A stretch of 64,000 bases of DNA from Pseudomonas sp. Q1-7 (GTDB taxonomy: Bacteria; Pseudomonadota; Gammaproteobacteria; Pseudomonadales; Pseudomonadaceae). This document shows positions 7,436-15,937 of this stretch, piece after piece. The DNA lies in contig NZ_CP116304.1 in the NCBI RefSeq assembly GCF_028010285.1, forward strand, positions 3,426,501-3,490,500. The letters are read 5' to 3'. Position 1 is the first letter of the stretch. Each line of letters starts with the position of its first letter. The notes below the pieces were generated by a model. The model saw only the letters and a list, made by a program, of their open reading frames with translations. It made no database searches and was not told the DNA's origin. The translations under genes and the position numbers were made by a program.

Positions 7436-10090
7436 CTAGTGCTCTGACTGCAGAATCCCGAGCATATAGGCGCGATCCACCACATGCCGACGGGTGCCGG
7501 CCTGGAACTTGCCGAAGAGGTTCTTCAGGTGCCACTTGACCGTCTCTTCGCCGACATTGAGGGCGAGCGCGATCTGCTTGTTGGACAGGTTGGCCGCCAG
7601 CAGCTGCAGGACTTCCTGTTCCTTGGGCGTCAGCAGCCGGCTGGGCGCCACCTTCGCCACCGGGACACGGGCGACGGGCTCCGTCGTCTTCGGCACCGCA
7701 GATGCAGGCGTGGACCCCGCCTTCGAGCGGCTCCAGCGGGCCAGCATCGGGTGGGTATCCAGCAGGACGCGGCGCAGGCCGTATTCCTCCGCCAGGCTGT
7801 GTGCCTCGTGCAGGCTGGCCTGGCCATCGCGGCCGCTCTCGTTGAGGGCCAGGGCCTTGAACAGCAGGGCCTGGACCAGTTCGCGCCCGCGCCGCATCCG
7901 GCCGGCCAGTTCGTGCAGCTCGGCGGCGCTGGCCAGTAGCTCGGGCCACGCCCTCTGCGCCAGTTGCAGGTAGGCGCGGGCGACACCGGCCTGCAGGCGC
8001 AGTTCCGGCGCCAGCAGGCTGTCGGGGTCATGGAAGCATGGCGGAATCGCCTCTTCGAGGCGGCGCCAGAGCACCTGGCAGGTGTCCGCCCGACCTTGCA
8101 GGGCGTGAAGGCGGAGCTGCTCGCCGAGCGAGACCAAGCAGAAGCGCGGCACGTCCCGCTCCTCACCGAGCGCATGCAGCGCCTGGAGCAGGTCATGGCT
8201 GCGATGCGCTTGCCCTTGCAGACCCGCCAGCCGGGCCGCCGTGACGAAGCCGAAGACGATGGCATCGGGGCTGGCCAACCGTTCCACCACATCGAGCCGG
8301 TTGGCCAGCACGGTGGTCGCCTCGTCCAGCTCGTCGCGCTCCAGCAGCACCGCCGCCAGCGCGCTGGCGAGCAGGGTTGCCACCGAGCTGCGTCGCCCGA
8401 TGTCCTGTTCGGCACGCTGCAAGGTGCCACGCAAGGATTCTTCGGCCGCCAGCATGCGCCCCTCCCACAGGTAGGTGACGCCGACCACCCACTCGGAGAA
8501 GCCGCGAATGGCATCCAGGCCCTCGGTCCAGCTGTACTGGGGCGCGCGCCGGCATATGCGGCGCGCCACTTCCGGCTGGCCGCGGAACAAGGCCAGGCGC
8601 GCCTGCTGATTGGCGACGATGGCCTGCACCTTGACCGCGCCCTTGGGCGGAGACTCGGCCCACCGGCCGATGATGGCCTGGGACTCGTCCGGGCGGTCGG
8701 CGAAGTAGGCCGCCGCCGAGGCGATGGCCGCGGCCTCGCAACTGGCCTCCTCGTCGATGGACGGATCGGCGCGCAGCGTGGCGACCAGATGCCGGGCCTC
8801 CCCCGAACGGTCGCTCATCGCCAGGGCCCAGGCCGCCGCCAGGCACATGTGCGGGCGCGACTCCACCTCCTCGGCGGGCAGCTCGCCGATCCACTCGATG
8901 ACGCGATTGAACTGGCCGCGCAGCATGATCTCGTACAGGCACTGCTCGATCATGCCGTAGGCCTGGGCGGGCCGCTGCGCGCACAGGTAGTGGCGCGCCG
9001 CCTCTTCGAAGAAGCCACGGGCTTCCAGCCAGGCGGCCGCGCGCAGGTGCAGAGCGTAACGCCGCTGCTCCGGCAGCATGGCCACGCGCTTCTGCAGGAA
9101 CTCGCGCGCCAGCGGATGGATGCGCACCCAATCGCTGTCCACGCCTTCGGCGAAGATCGGCGTACTGGCGCACAGTTCGGCCATCAGTTCCCCGGCGCGG
9201 GGCTGGTCGGTCAGCGCGACGCACAGATCGGGGTGCAAGTTTTCCGGCACGGCGATACAGGTGAGAAAGTCGACCTGCTCGGGCTGCAGCTTCTCCACCA
9301 GGCTGTCGACGAAGTAACGCTGGATGTCGCCGCTACAGGCCTTCAACGCCTGGATCGCGAGCTCGGGCCGGGCGCTCCGCTCGATGGCCGCCACGGCCAG
9401 TTGCAGGCCCAGCGGCCAGCCCTCGGTGAGTTCGTGGAGGAGGACCTTGTGGTCGATGTCGAGGCTCTCGCCGAAACGGCTGGCGAGCACGGCGACCGTC
9501 TCGTCGACGCGAAAGCGCAGGGCCTCCAGGCCCAGATCGAGGAACATCCCGCGGGCCTGCAGCTCGGCGGCCTGCAGGTTGAGGCGGCGACGGGAGGCCA
9601 TCAGCACCCGCAAGTTCGCCGGTGCGTTGTGCAGGAGATAGGTCAGGGCACCCCGAATGGTGGCGTCCGGCAGCACATCGACCTCGTCCAGCAGGAGGAC
9701 CACCTCGCCCCCCAGGTCCGCCACCTCGGCCAGCCATTCCGTCAGGTCACCCAGGGTATCGCGGCGGCTCATGGCCTGGTTGGCCGAACTGGCGAACGCC
9801 TGTCGACCGCTGGCCACCAGCATGGCCGCGGCCAGCCCCTGGATGAAGCGTATGCCGTCGTCGCGGCCATCCAGCGTCAGCCAGGCGACCACCGCCCCGC
9901 GCGACAGCAGCTCGCGGCGCCACTGGGCCAGCAGCCAGGTCTTGCCGAACCCGGCCGGCGCATGCACCGAAATCGCCATGCGCGAGGCCAGCGCCTCCAC
10001 CTCGAGGTTCAGGCGCTCGCGGCGAAAGGCCGCCTTCTGGCTTCGCGGCGGCGTGGTCTTGAGCACCAGCTCAGGCTCGACTCTGTCCAC
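7436..10090 (-). CDS. LuxR-family regulator of the MalT/LAL type with NTPase domain
   Basis: About 884 residues from a GTG at 10090 (coding-strand TGAGG about 9 bases upstream). The frame is open to an ATG at 10219, but that start has no good ribosome site and adds an atypical leader. The family start VEPELVLKTTPPRS fits the GTG. An NB-ARC/STAND-type ATPase follows with a P-loop (HAPAGFGKTWLLAQWR) and a Walker B-like VVLLLDEVD. Then come helical TPR-like repeats and a C-terminal LuxR helix-turn-helix (LLTPKEQEVLQLLAANLSNKQIALALN...VKWHLKNLFGKF). Such proteins are inducer- and ATP-dependent activators. It probably controls the adjacent thiolase-DUF1302-MMPL operon and perhaps the DUF1254 gene. 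Confidence 0.85.
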   Translation of the reverse strand: MDRVEPELVLKTTPPRSQKAAFRRERLNLEVEALASRMAISVHAPAGFGKTWLLAQWRRELLSRGAVVAWLTLDGRDDGIRFIQGLAAAMLVASGRQAFASSANQAMSRRDTLGDLTEWLAEVADLGGEVVLLLDEVDVLPDATIRGALTYLLHNAPANLRVLMASRRRLNLQAAELQARGMFLDLGLEALRFRVDETVAVLASRFGESLDIDHKVLLHELTEGWPLGLQLAVAAIERSARPELAIQALKACSGDIQRYFVDSLVEKLQPEQVDFLTCIAVPENLHPDLCVALTDQPRAGELMAELCASTPIFAEGVDSDWVRIHPLAREFLQKRVAMLPEQRRYALHLRAAAWLEARGFFEEAARHYLCAQRPAQAYGMIEQCLYEIMLRGQFNRVIEWIGELPAEEVESRPHMCLAAAWALAMSDRSGEARHLVATLRADPSIDEEASCEAAAIASAAAYFADRPDESQAIIGRWAESPPKGAVKVQAIVANQQARLALFRGQPEVARRICRRAPQYSWTEGLDAIRGFSEWVVGVTYLWEGRMLAAEESLRGTLQRAEQDIGRRSSVATLLASALAAVLLERDELDEATTVLANRLDVVERLASPDAIVFGFVTAARLAGLQGQAHRSHDLLQALHALGEERDVPRFCLVSLGEQLRLHALQGRADTCQVLWRRLEEAIPPCFHDPDSLLAPELRLQAGVARAYLQLAQRAWPELLASAAELHELAGRMRRGRELVQALLFKALALNESGRDGQASLHEAHSLAEEYGLRRVLLDTHPMLARWSRSKAGSTPASAVPKTTEPVARVPVAKVAPSRLLTPKEQEVLQLLAANLSNKQIALALNVGEETVKWHLKNLFGKFQAGTRRHVVDRAYMLGILQSEH

Positions 10091-10436
10091 GGTATGGGGC
10101 CTCAGGCAGGGAAAGTTCCCGGAGTCTTCCAGTATTGTTCCGAGCCCGGGCCGTTCGCCAGCCGAACGTCCACGCCTTTGCCAACGGCCCTCGACACAAT
10201 CTGCCCCGTCGGGTGGCATCCGCCGGCATGTTCAGGCAACGCGGAGACAAGCAGGCGAGTGGTCCTGCGGCAGACACAACACGGCTTCGCTCCAATCGTT
10301 CTTGTTAGATGGACGGTCGCGCGACGATCACCGGGGTTCGCCCGGCGCCACGCGACCGCCCTGGCACAACATGGGGCGACACGACCCTGCCCTCCCCCAG
10401 CGGCGAGGAGGACCAGAGTGGTCTTGCGAGGGCCGG
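10091..10436. other. Spacer upstream of the MalT-like regulator
   Basis: No gene is supported here. It holds the regulator's upstream region and the trailing region of the DUF1254 gene. The only notable signal is CTGCCCTCCCCCAGCG at 10387-10402, almost the same as the C-tract element at 7356-7370, making it a candidate binding site for the adjacent regulator. No terminator with a U tract was seen. Confidence 0.4.
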
Positions 10437-11843
10437 CTATTCGACCCGAACGATCTTCGGCGGGGTCCAGCTGCCGTCGAGGATCGAGGGGGTCTGCGCC
10501 TTCGGCCAGTACATGCGCAGCATCGGCAGAAAATCACCCTTGGGCGCCGGCAGCCAATTGGCCTCCTTGTCCTTGCCCGGCGACTCATGCTGGAAGTACA
10601 GGGTCAGGGAACCGTCGGCGTTGTACGTCATCTCGTCGCGGGGGCTGACGGTGAACTTGTTCAGCGGATTGGGCACGAACCACCAGCCCTGGTCGATCTG
10701 ATACTGGGTGATGGACCAGAAACCGTTCACCGGCGGCAGCTGTCCCTTGGCGAAGGTCAGGGTGTAACGGTGGGCGCCGTTGAGCTTCTGCCCGCTGCTG
10801 TCCTCGGTGGCATAGGGATAGACGGCATCCGCCTCGACGTTCGCCGGCCAGCCGAAGGCGGCGACCACCGCACGCTTCATGTAGTTTGTACCGTAGTCGC
10901 CGAGCCCCTTGGTGTAGGTCCAGCCGTTGACCTTGCTGCCCAGGGCCTGCTGGTTCGCGCCGATTTCCTTCAGGGCGACCGCGGGCAGGTCCGCCAGCGC
11001 CTCTTGCAGCGCCGGCTCCAGCTTGCCGAGTTGGAACGGCTTGCACGGCTCGATTCCCAGCGTGGCCATGCGCGCCAGGATGGGTCCATCCTCGGCGGCC
11101 GGAGGCGCCTCCTCGCACATCAGCGAGGCAAGCTTGTTGAAGTAGGTCTCGGTGCTCATGCCGAGAATCACTTCCTGGGGCTTGGCGGTCATGCTGAAGC
11201 CCGGGTTCGGGTCCACCGCCGGGGCCTTGGGCGTGTAAGGCTTGCCCCAGGCCGACAGGGGGGTGAGCGTCAGCTGCGCCTGCAGCGCATTGACCGCCGC
11301 GTAATCCTGCTCGCTGCCATCGGCGTAGGTACGGCCCAGGATCAGCATCTTCCGGGTGGCGGACTTTATCTGCACCATGCCCTCGGGCACTTCGCCCTGC
11401 CAGCCTGGACCGGTGAGCAGGTACTGGGTCGGTGCGCCACCGGCAGTGCGCGCTCCCGGCGAGTGGAAAATGGTCATCCACAGGTCGTACATCGGCATCA
11501 GGTAATAGCGGTCGCCCATGTCGGGCTGGCTGAACACCTGGGGCTCGCTCAGGTCTGCCCAGGCGACCGAATAGAGCGTATCGGCGTTCGGCGCCGACAC
11601 GCCACGGTACTCGGCCGGCGGGTAACGCTTGACGTTGAAGAACTGCCCCATGGGCGCATGGGCGTTGTCCACGCGGTCCACGTTGGTCATCTGCACACGG
11701 GTGACTTCCGTGGTAACCAACGAGTAGCCGTAGATGTACGCCTCCTTGGCGATCTGCAGCAGTTGATCCTGGTCGGCAGCCGGCGCGGGGGTTGCCAGGC
11801 TGAGGCTGATGGCAGCCAATAAGGCCGTAGGCGCGACTCTCAT
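10437..11843 (-). CDS. Secreted DUF1254/DUF1214 protein
   Basis: 468 residues from the ATG at 11843, which has a TGGAGAA ribosome site and starts a signal peptide (MRVAPTALLAAISLSLATPAPAA). An extension of the frame to 12041 is not supported. The N-terminal half is DUF1254 (IAKEAYIYGYSLVTTEVTRVQMTNV, later YSVAWADLSEPQVF). The C-terminal half is DUF1214, ending in FWSITQY, MTYNADGSLTLYFQHESPGKD and PMLRMYWPKAQTPSILDGSW. The biochemical role of this family is unknown; members are periplasmic. Position beside the MalT-like regulator and G/C tracts in its upstream region suggest it belongs to the same regulon. Confidence 0.9.
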   Translation of the reverse strand: MRVAPTALLAAISLSLATPAPAADQDQLLQIAKEAYIYGYSLVTTEVTRVQMTNVDRVDNAHAPMGQFFNVKRYPPAEYRGVSAPNADTLYSVAWADLSEPQVFSQPDMGDRYYLMPMYDLWMTIFHSPGARTAGGAPTQYLLTGPGWQGEVPEGMVQIKSATRKMLILGRTYADGSEQDYAAVNALQAQLTLTPLSAWGKPYTPKAPAVDPNPGFSMTAKPQEVILGMSTETYFNKLASLMCEEAPPAAEDGPILARMATLGIEPCKPFQLGKLEPALQEALADLPAVALKEIGANQQALGSKVNGWTYTKGLGDYGTNYMKRAVVAAFGWPANVEADAVYPYATEDSSGQKLNGAHRYTLTFAKGQLPPVNGFWSITQYQIDQGWWFVPNPLNKFTVSPRDEMTYNADGSLTLYFQHESPGKDKEANWLPAPKGDFLPMLRMYWPKAQTPSILDGSWTPPKIVRVE

Positions 11844-12361
11844 AAGCGTTCTCCAGGCTAGGAGTGGTTGTTGGAATACGGCTCCGGGTAGCGCATTCGC
11901 GCAGGTCGTTTCAGGGGCCGCTGCGCCCTGCCGACTGACCGGCATCGACAGTCGGCGATCATTCGGAGAGGCGAAGCAGGCGCGACAGCTCGGATGGGGC
12001 CGTTGGCTGCACAGGAGCGTGTCGAGCACACTCCGCGCCAACTGGAGCCAATCCTAGGCGCCAGGGTAGTCCACCGCCCCCCCCACTTAGGGTGGGCCCG
12101 GCTGGGCTTCGTACCTCGAGATGCTGACTCCCCAAGAGGAGCCAACGGGAGAAGTCGTTCCGATCCTCGACGGTCGACGGGACCGGCCTGGCCCCAATCG
12201 TAGTCCTGTTTGCCTCGACGCCGCCGGCGTTCAAGGCTCGCGGAGGCCTGGGATACCGCCCCCCCCCCTTTTCGCCGACCGGCCATCCGTCCGTGACATT
12301 GCCTGGCGCCGCTCCACTAAAATGGTTCCTGACAGCTACAAACACGACGAGAGGCAGAGCG
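11844..12361. promoter_or_regulatory. Divergent intergenic region with poly-C tracts
   Basis: 518 bases between the DUF1254 gene (minus) and the AraC-type gene (plus); it must hold both promoters. Visible structure: an 8-base C run (12077-12084) running into a small inverted repeat CCCAC-TTAGG-GTGGG (12082-12096), and a 10-base C run followed by TTTT (12259-12268). Both runs are preceded by ACCG. No credible gene is present. The length-unstable homopolymers could affect promoter spacing; this is inference. Confidence 0.45.
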
Positions 12362-13195
12362 ATGAACTTGCCGAGTCTCGTGTGGGCGGACTTTCGCACC
12401 GACCGGGCAGAATCCAGCCCGGTAGACGGCTTGAGCGGGCGGTTTCGCATCCAGCACGTCGTTGAGCCGGCTACCTTGGCACAGAGCATCGAACAGGCCT
12501 CGCCACTGTTCGTCTGCTTCGAGTACGACTATCCCAACCTGCCCGCCCTGAAGGTCCTGCGCGCCACCAAGCAGACCTACCCTTCCCTGCCCATCCTGAT
12601 GCTCACCGTTCATCACTCGGAGGCCCTGGCCATCTGGGCATTTCGTACCCGGGTCTGGGACTTCCTGGTAAAGCCGCTCACCACCGACGAGCTCTCTGAT
12701 CGGATCGCGCCACTGCTGTCGATATTGGAGCTGCTTCGGCAGGCGCGGCGGGAGAATGCCATGCCGGCACCGCGCATTCCGCCAGAGAATCGCTTCGGTG
12801 TCCCCCACCTTGGCCAGCACGCGGCCCAGACCGCCCTGGCCTACATGCACCGCCACTATGCGGAGCCGCTGCGGCTAAAGGAGGTCGCAGGGGCCTGCCA
12901 GATGAACCACTACGAGTTCAGCCGCGCGTTCAAGCGTAGCGTCGGTCTGACATTCCGCGAATACCTTTGCCGCTACCGGCTGGAGCGCTCCCTGGAACTG
13001 CTGGGCAACCCCCACGCCACAGTGTCCGAAATCGCCTGCGCCGTCGGCCTCCCGAACCTCTCGCACTTCACCCGGACCTTTCGTCAGCGGGTCGGCATCA
13101 CGCCCTCGCAGTATCGGCACGAAACCGGTACGCAAAAGACGCACAGGTCGCCGCAACAAGAGCACAGCAGTGGGGCTCTTCCCCCCATAAACTAA
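12362..13195 (+). CDS. AraC-family regulator with degenerate receiver domain
   Basis: 277 residues from the ATG at 12362 (AGAGG ribosome site). Residues 5-115 resemble a response-regulator receiver, but the acceptor-site alignment PLFVCFEYDYP puts Glu54 where Asp is expected, and the usual N-terminal acidic pair is absent. The Lys of the LVKPL motif is kept. This suggests phosphorylation-independent, possibly constitutively active behaviour. Residues about 165-265 are a two-helix-turn-helix AraC domain (LRLKEVAGACQMNHYEFSRAFKRSVGLTFREYL; VSEIACAVGLPNLSHFTRTFRQRVGITPSQYR). Targets are unknown; neighbours are the divergent DUF1254 gene and the downstream secreted protein gene. Confidence 0.82.
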   Translation: MNLPSLVWADFRTDRAESSPVDGLSGRFRIQHVVEPATLAQSIEQASPLFVCFEYDYPNLPALKVLRATKQTYPSLPILMLTVHHSEALAIWAFRTRVWDFLVKPLTTDELSDRIAPLLSILELLRQARRENAMPAPRIPPENRFGVPHLGQHAAQTALAYMHRHYAEPLRLKEVAGACQMNHYEFSRAFKRSVGLTFREYLCRYRLERSLELLGNPHATVSEIACAVGLPNLSHFTRTFRQRVGITPSQYRHETGTQKTHRSPQQEHSSGALPPIN

Positions 13196-13411
13196 TCAAT
13201 CAGCCCGCCAATCGCGGACACTGACTCCCGCCAGCGGCGACAGCGGCATCAACAAAAGCGCGGCGTCGCGCAGCTGTCGCCCCTTCCAGGGAGTACGCGA
13301 ACACAACCCAGACAAGTGCCTTCCGGCACCCAGTGGGCGAGGGCCGCGGACGTTTCGCGGCGACCGTCAGGAAGAAAAACTTCGCCCTTCTCCTAAGACA
13401 GGAGACAAGCC

Positions 13412-14083
13412 ATGCTCACTCAATGGTTAAAGGTCTACTCAGTTCCGTTCGCGATCAGCATCACCGGCGTAGGTTTGTATGCCAGTCCGGCACATGCCGG
13501 AATCTGCGAGTTGGCGGACGGCAACCGGGATACCGGCTGGTCGATAACCTTCGACGACGCCCAAGTCAGCAATTGCGTCTTTACCGGCAACGCCGGAGAG
13601 GGGCGCAACAAGGGCACACTGGACCTGACACTGAGGTTCGTCGATGCCAATCCCGTCGCCATCCAATTTGTTGAGGAAACCGCCGCCGCCGCAGACAGCT
13701 TCGGCTTGCGCATCACCTGGAATCTGACCCTGGACAACCAGTTCCAATTACTCAGAGGCATCCGGGGCCGGGCATTCGACGGCAATCCAAAACTTGATGA
13801 TGACGACAACGAGTTCGTCGCGGACGAGCACCCGGGATTCGCGCACTTCCACCAGGATGGAACCTTCAACCCCGGCCCGTTCATAGGGGCATCCGACTGT
13901 GACTGCGAATCCGACCGCGACTTCAAGATCAGAACAAAGGAAGACGGTCTCTTTGCCGCCGGTACTGTCGGCACGGTTTCCGGCCTAGGTGTTCACCAGA
14001 TCGAGGAGCAGGGACAGCAACGCAACTTCACCGTCAATGTCGAGCCGCTACGCGCGGAAGTAGAAGGACAGCACGACCAGTAA
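13412..14083 (+). CDS. Unknown secreted acidic protein
   Basis: 223 residues with a ribosome site (ACAGGAGACAAGCC) and a signal peptide ending ASPAHA near residue 29. The mature protein is acidic, with paired Cys residues (GICEL, SNCVF, SDCDCESD), an Asp-rich stretch (KLDDDDNEF) and a HFHQDG segment that could bind metal. I do not recognise the family. Spacing of 216 bases from the AraC-type gene and a strong hairpin just after the stop suggest a single-gene transcript. Real-gene evidence: coding periodicity, signal peptide, ribosome site and downstream hairpin. Confidence 0.65.
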   Translation: MLTQWLKVYSVPFAISITGVGLYASPAHAGICELADGNRDTGWSITFDDAQVSNCVFTGNAGEGRNKGTLDLTLRFVDANPVAIQFVEETAAAADSFGLRITWNLTLDNQFQLLRGIRGRAFDGNPKLDDDDNEFVADEHPGFAHFHQDGTFNPGPFIGASDCDCESDRDFKIRTKEDGLFAAGTVGTVSGLGVHQIEEQGQQRNFTVNVEPLRAEVEGQHDQ

Positions 14084-14103
14084 ACGAGGAGCCGCCCCAT
14101 CCG

Positions 14104-14140
14104 CAATGTGCCACTAGCCAATCCGGCTGGCGGCACATTG
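14104..14140 (+). terminator. Strong hairpin after the secreted-protein gene
   Basis: A perfect 9-bp outer stem (CAATGTGCC with GGCACATTG) encloses a second 4-bp stem (AGCC/GGCT) and starts 21 bases after the stop codon. No long U run follows (GCCCTTCG), so it is a weak intrinsic terminator or an RNA-stabilising 3' hairpin. Confidence 0.5.
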
Positions 14141-14225
14141 CCCTTCGAACGCCGTCCTCCAGGCAATTCCCCGAGCGGCAGCAGTAACCCAAACCTGGGA
14201 CTCGCCTCCACCCGGAACCGTTGAA

Positions 14226-14516
14226 GTGAGCGCCCAGGGCGTCCCGACGGCGGTGCGGATTCTCTGGTCTCCTTTGTCGACCACCACCGAGCAGCAGTAC
14301 GATGACTTGATGGACATCAACGTGAAGGGTCTGTTCTTTTCCGTGCAGGCCGTGGAGCCGATCATGCGCCCAAGCGGTGCGATCAACCTCAACACCTCGT
14401 GGCTCAACCAGGTCGGTGCGCCTGGTCGGACGCTGCTGTCAGCCGCCAAGGCCACCACACGCCCGGCGGAGCTGCTGGAGCGCCGCCTCCGCGTAAACGC
14501 CATCGAACCCTCCATC
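14226..14516 (+). pseudogene. Short-chain dehydrogenase/reductase remnant
   Basis: The translated stretch TTEQQYDDLMDINVKGLFFS, followed by QAVEPIM, a serine-containing LNTSW segment, GRTLLSAAKA and ELLERRLRVNAIEPS, follows the SDR order (dimer helix, Ser strand, Lys helix, NA-x-x-PG loop). The N-terminal NAD-binding part is missing. The catalytic Tyr position reads GRTLLSAAKA, about six residues are missing between the Lys helix and AELLERR, and homology stops where the LysR remnant on the other strand begins. It is a decayed fragment, not a working enzyme. Confidence 0.58.
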
Positions 14517-14753
14517 CACCGTCAACCCAGCCAAAGCGACGCAGCCAGTCGCGAAAGCCTGCATCGCCGCACTCGGGTCGATAAGCCACGTAGTAGGCCT
14601 GGACCAGCGAGCAGTCCGAACCCTTGCCGGCGAAGAGTCGGTTCAGCCGGCCCGCGTCTGGATCGTCCTTCACCATCGCGCTACGCACCAATGCCAATCC
14701 CTGCCCTTCCAATGCCGGCCGCAGTCCGCCGCCGAATTGTTGATGCGCAAGCC
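14515..14753 (-). pseudogene. LysR-type regulator C-terminal remnant, frameshifted
   Basis: On the minus strand GLRINNSA (from 14753) and, in a shifted frame, LEGQGLALVRSAMVKDDPDAG, then ...YYVAYRPEC...FRDWLRR match the C-terminal effector domain of GcvA-like LysR regulators. The two pieces are in different frames, and no N-terminal helix-turn-helix is found upstream. The fragment abuts the SDR remnant at 14515, as if a deletion joined two neighbouring genes tail to tail. Confidence 0.6.
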
Positions 14754-15127
14754 ATGGTCAGCCTTGACCCGTCGATTCGGCGAAGCGGCAGGCAATCCGC
14801 TTCAGGATTGGTTCAGGACTGGGCAGCGGAGCGATTCACTGCGACACGCGACGATCAGTTCCCGCCCCGCTGGCACGGCACTCATGACCTGAGCCATTCA
14901 CTGGACGGCCCTTGGCAGCATCGGCTCGCTCTGATCGGCAGCGAGGCTGCCGGTGAGTAAGGCGGATACATGGAAGGGGTTCTACTGGCAGTCGGTAAAG
15001 CGCTGCAGCAGATAACCCGAAAGCTGGCATAAGCGCTCATGCCGACGCTGCCGGGCATTCCGGCAGAGCGCCCCATCTCGCTGGCAATGTAAGTTTGTGC
15101 CAGGTTGCCGATCCCTGATGTGCGGAA
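14754..15127. other. Non-coding or decayed stretch
   Basis: About 370 bases between the LysR remnant and the first GntR gene. Short open frames exist on both strands, but none has a ribosome site or recognisable family. It is probably the rest of the decayed genes plus the downstream region of the GntR gene. Confidence 0.4.
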
Positions 15128-15835
15128 CTACGAAATCCGCATTTGCGACGTCAGATTCTGTTGCATGAAGTCGAGGAAGCGACGCTGGAACAGCATGGTG
15201 TGCTCATGGGCCGCATTCTCGGCGGCATCCGCATCACGCGCGGCTATCGCTTCGACGATGTCCTCGTGATCCCGGCCCAGGCCCGACGAGCTCGCGGCGC
15301 TGACGATGAAATCGAAATGCAGATGCAGAAGCCGCTGCCCCTCGCCCAGGAGCTTCTCGTAGTAGCTGGTCAGGTAGGGGTTCTTGCCGGCACGGGCGAT
15401 GGTCATGTGGAGCGCCTTGTTCAGCTCCGTCATGGCCTGGAAATCACCTTTGGAGATGGACTCCATGTAGGCATCTTCCGCAGCGCGGATCTGCGTCATC
15501 TCCTCGTCGGTACGCTGCAAGGCGGCGAGCCGGGTGACCGCACGCTGGATCAGGTCCAGCGCCGACACGTAGTTCGGAAACTCCTCGATCTCGAACGGCG
15601 TCACCAGGGTGGTGCGGTTCGGCAGGATCGTGACCAGCCCTTCGGTGATCAGTCGGGCCAGTGCATCGCGCACGGGCGAGCGCGAAAGGCCGAACTGGAC
15701 CGCCAGGGAAACCTCATCCAACGGAGCCCCCGGCTTGAGCTTCAGCGTGAGAATCTGCTTTCGCAGCTCTTCGTAGATGTACCGCCCGCCGTGGCGACGG
15801 CCGTTGCTCTCCGGCTCTACAGAATCGTTACTCAT
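15128..15835 (-). CDS. GntR-family regulator, FCD type (copy 1)
   Basis: 235 residues. Residues about 18-85 are a winged helix (YIYEELRKQILTLKLKPGAPLDE, then FGLSRSPVRDALARLITEGLV). The C-terminal FCD ligand domain has HMTIARAGKNPYLTSYYEKLL and the metal-binding His pattern ending ENAAHEHTMLFQRR. It is closely similar to the second regulator at 17805-18518; both share long identical blocks, so they are recent paralogs. Such regulators usually repress amino-acid or sugar-acid catabolic genes until inducer binds. The likely target is the SDR/DMT pair or the hydroxyproline-type operon. Confidence 0.92.
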   Translation of the reverse strand: MSNDSVEPESNGRRHGGRYIYEELRKQILTLKLKPGAPLDEVSLAVQFGLSRSPVRDALARLITEGLVTILPNRTTLVTPFEIEEFPNYVSALDLIQRAVTRLAALQRTDEEMTQIRAAEDAYMESISKGDFQAMTELNKALHMTIARAGKNPYLTSYYEKLLGEGQRLLHLHFDFIVSAASSSGLGRDHEDIVEAIAARDADAAENAAHEHTMLFQRRFLDFMQQNLTSQMRIS

Positions 15836-15937
15836 CAGGCACCTTGATCATCTTGCCCGGGCACAGCGACACAGCCCGGTGGTGGGCCAAGAGTAACTCA
15901 GCCGGTACGGGCCGCCTATCGCTGCGGCCCCGTCGCG

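Noticed and set aside
7964-10648. 894-codon plus-strand frame opposite the MalT-like regulator
   Set aside because: No recognisable domain; the opposite strand encodes a complete P-loop and LuxR helix-turn-helix protein.
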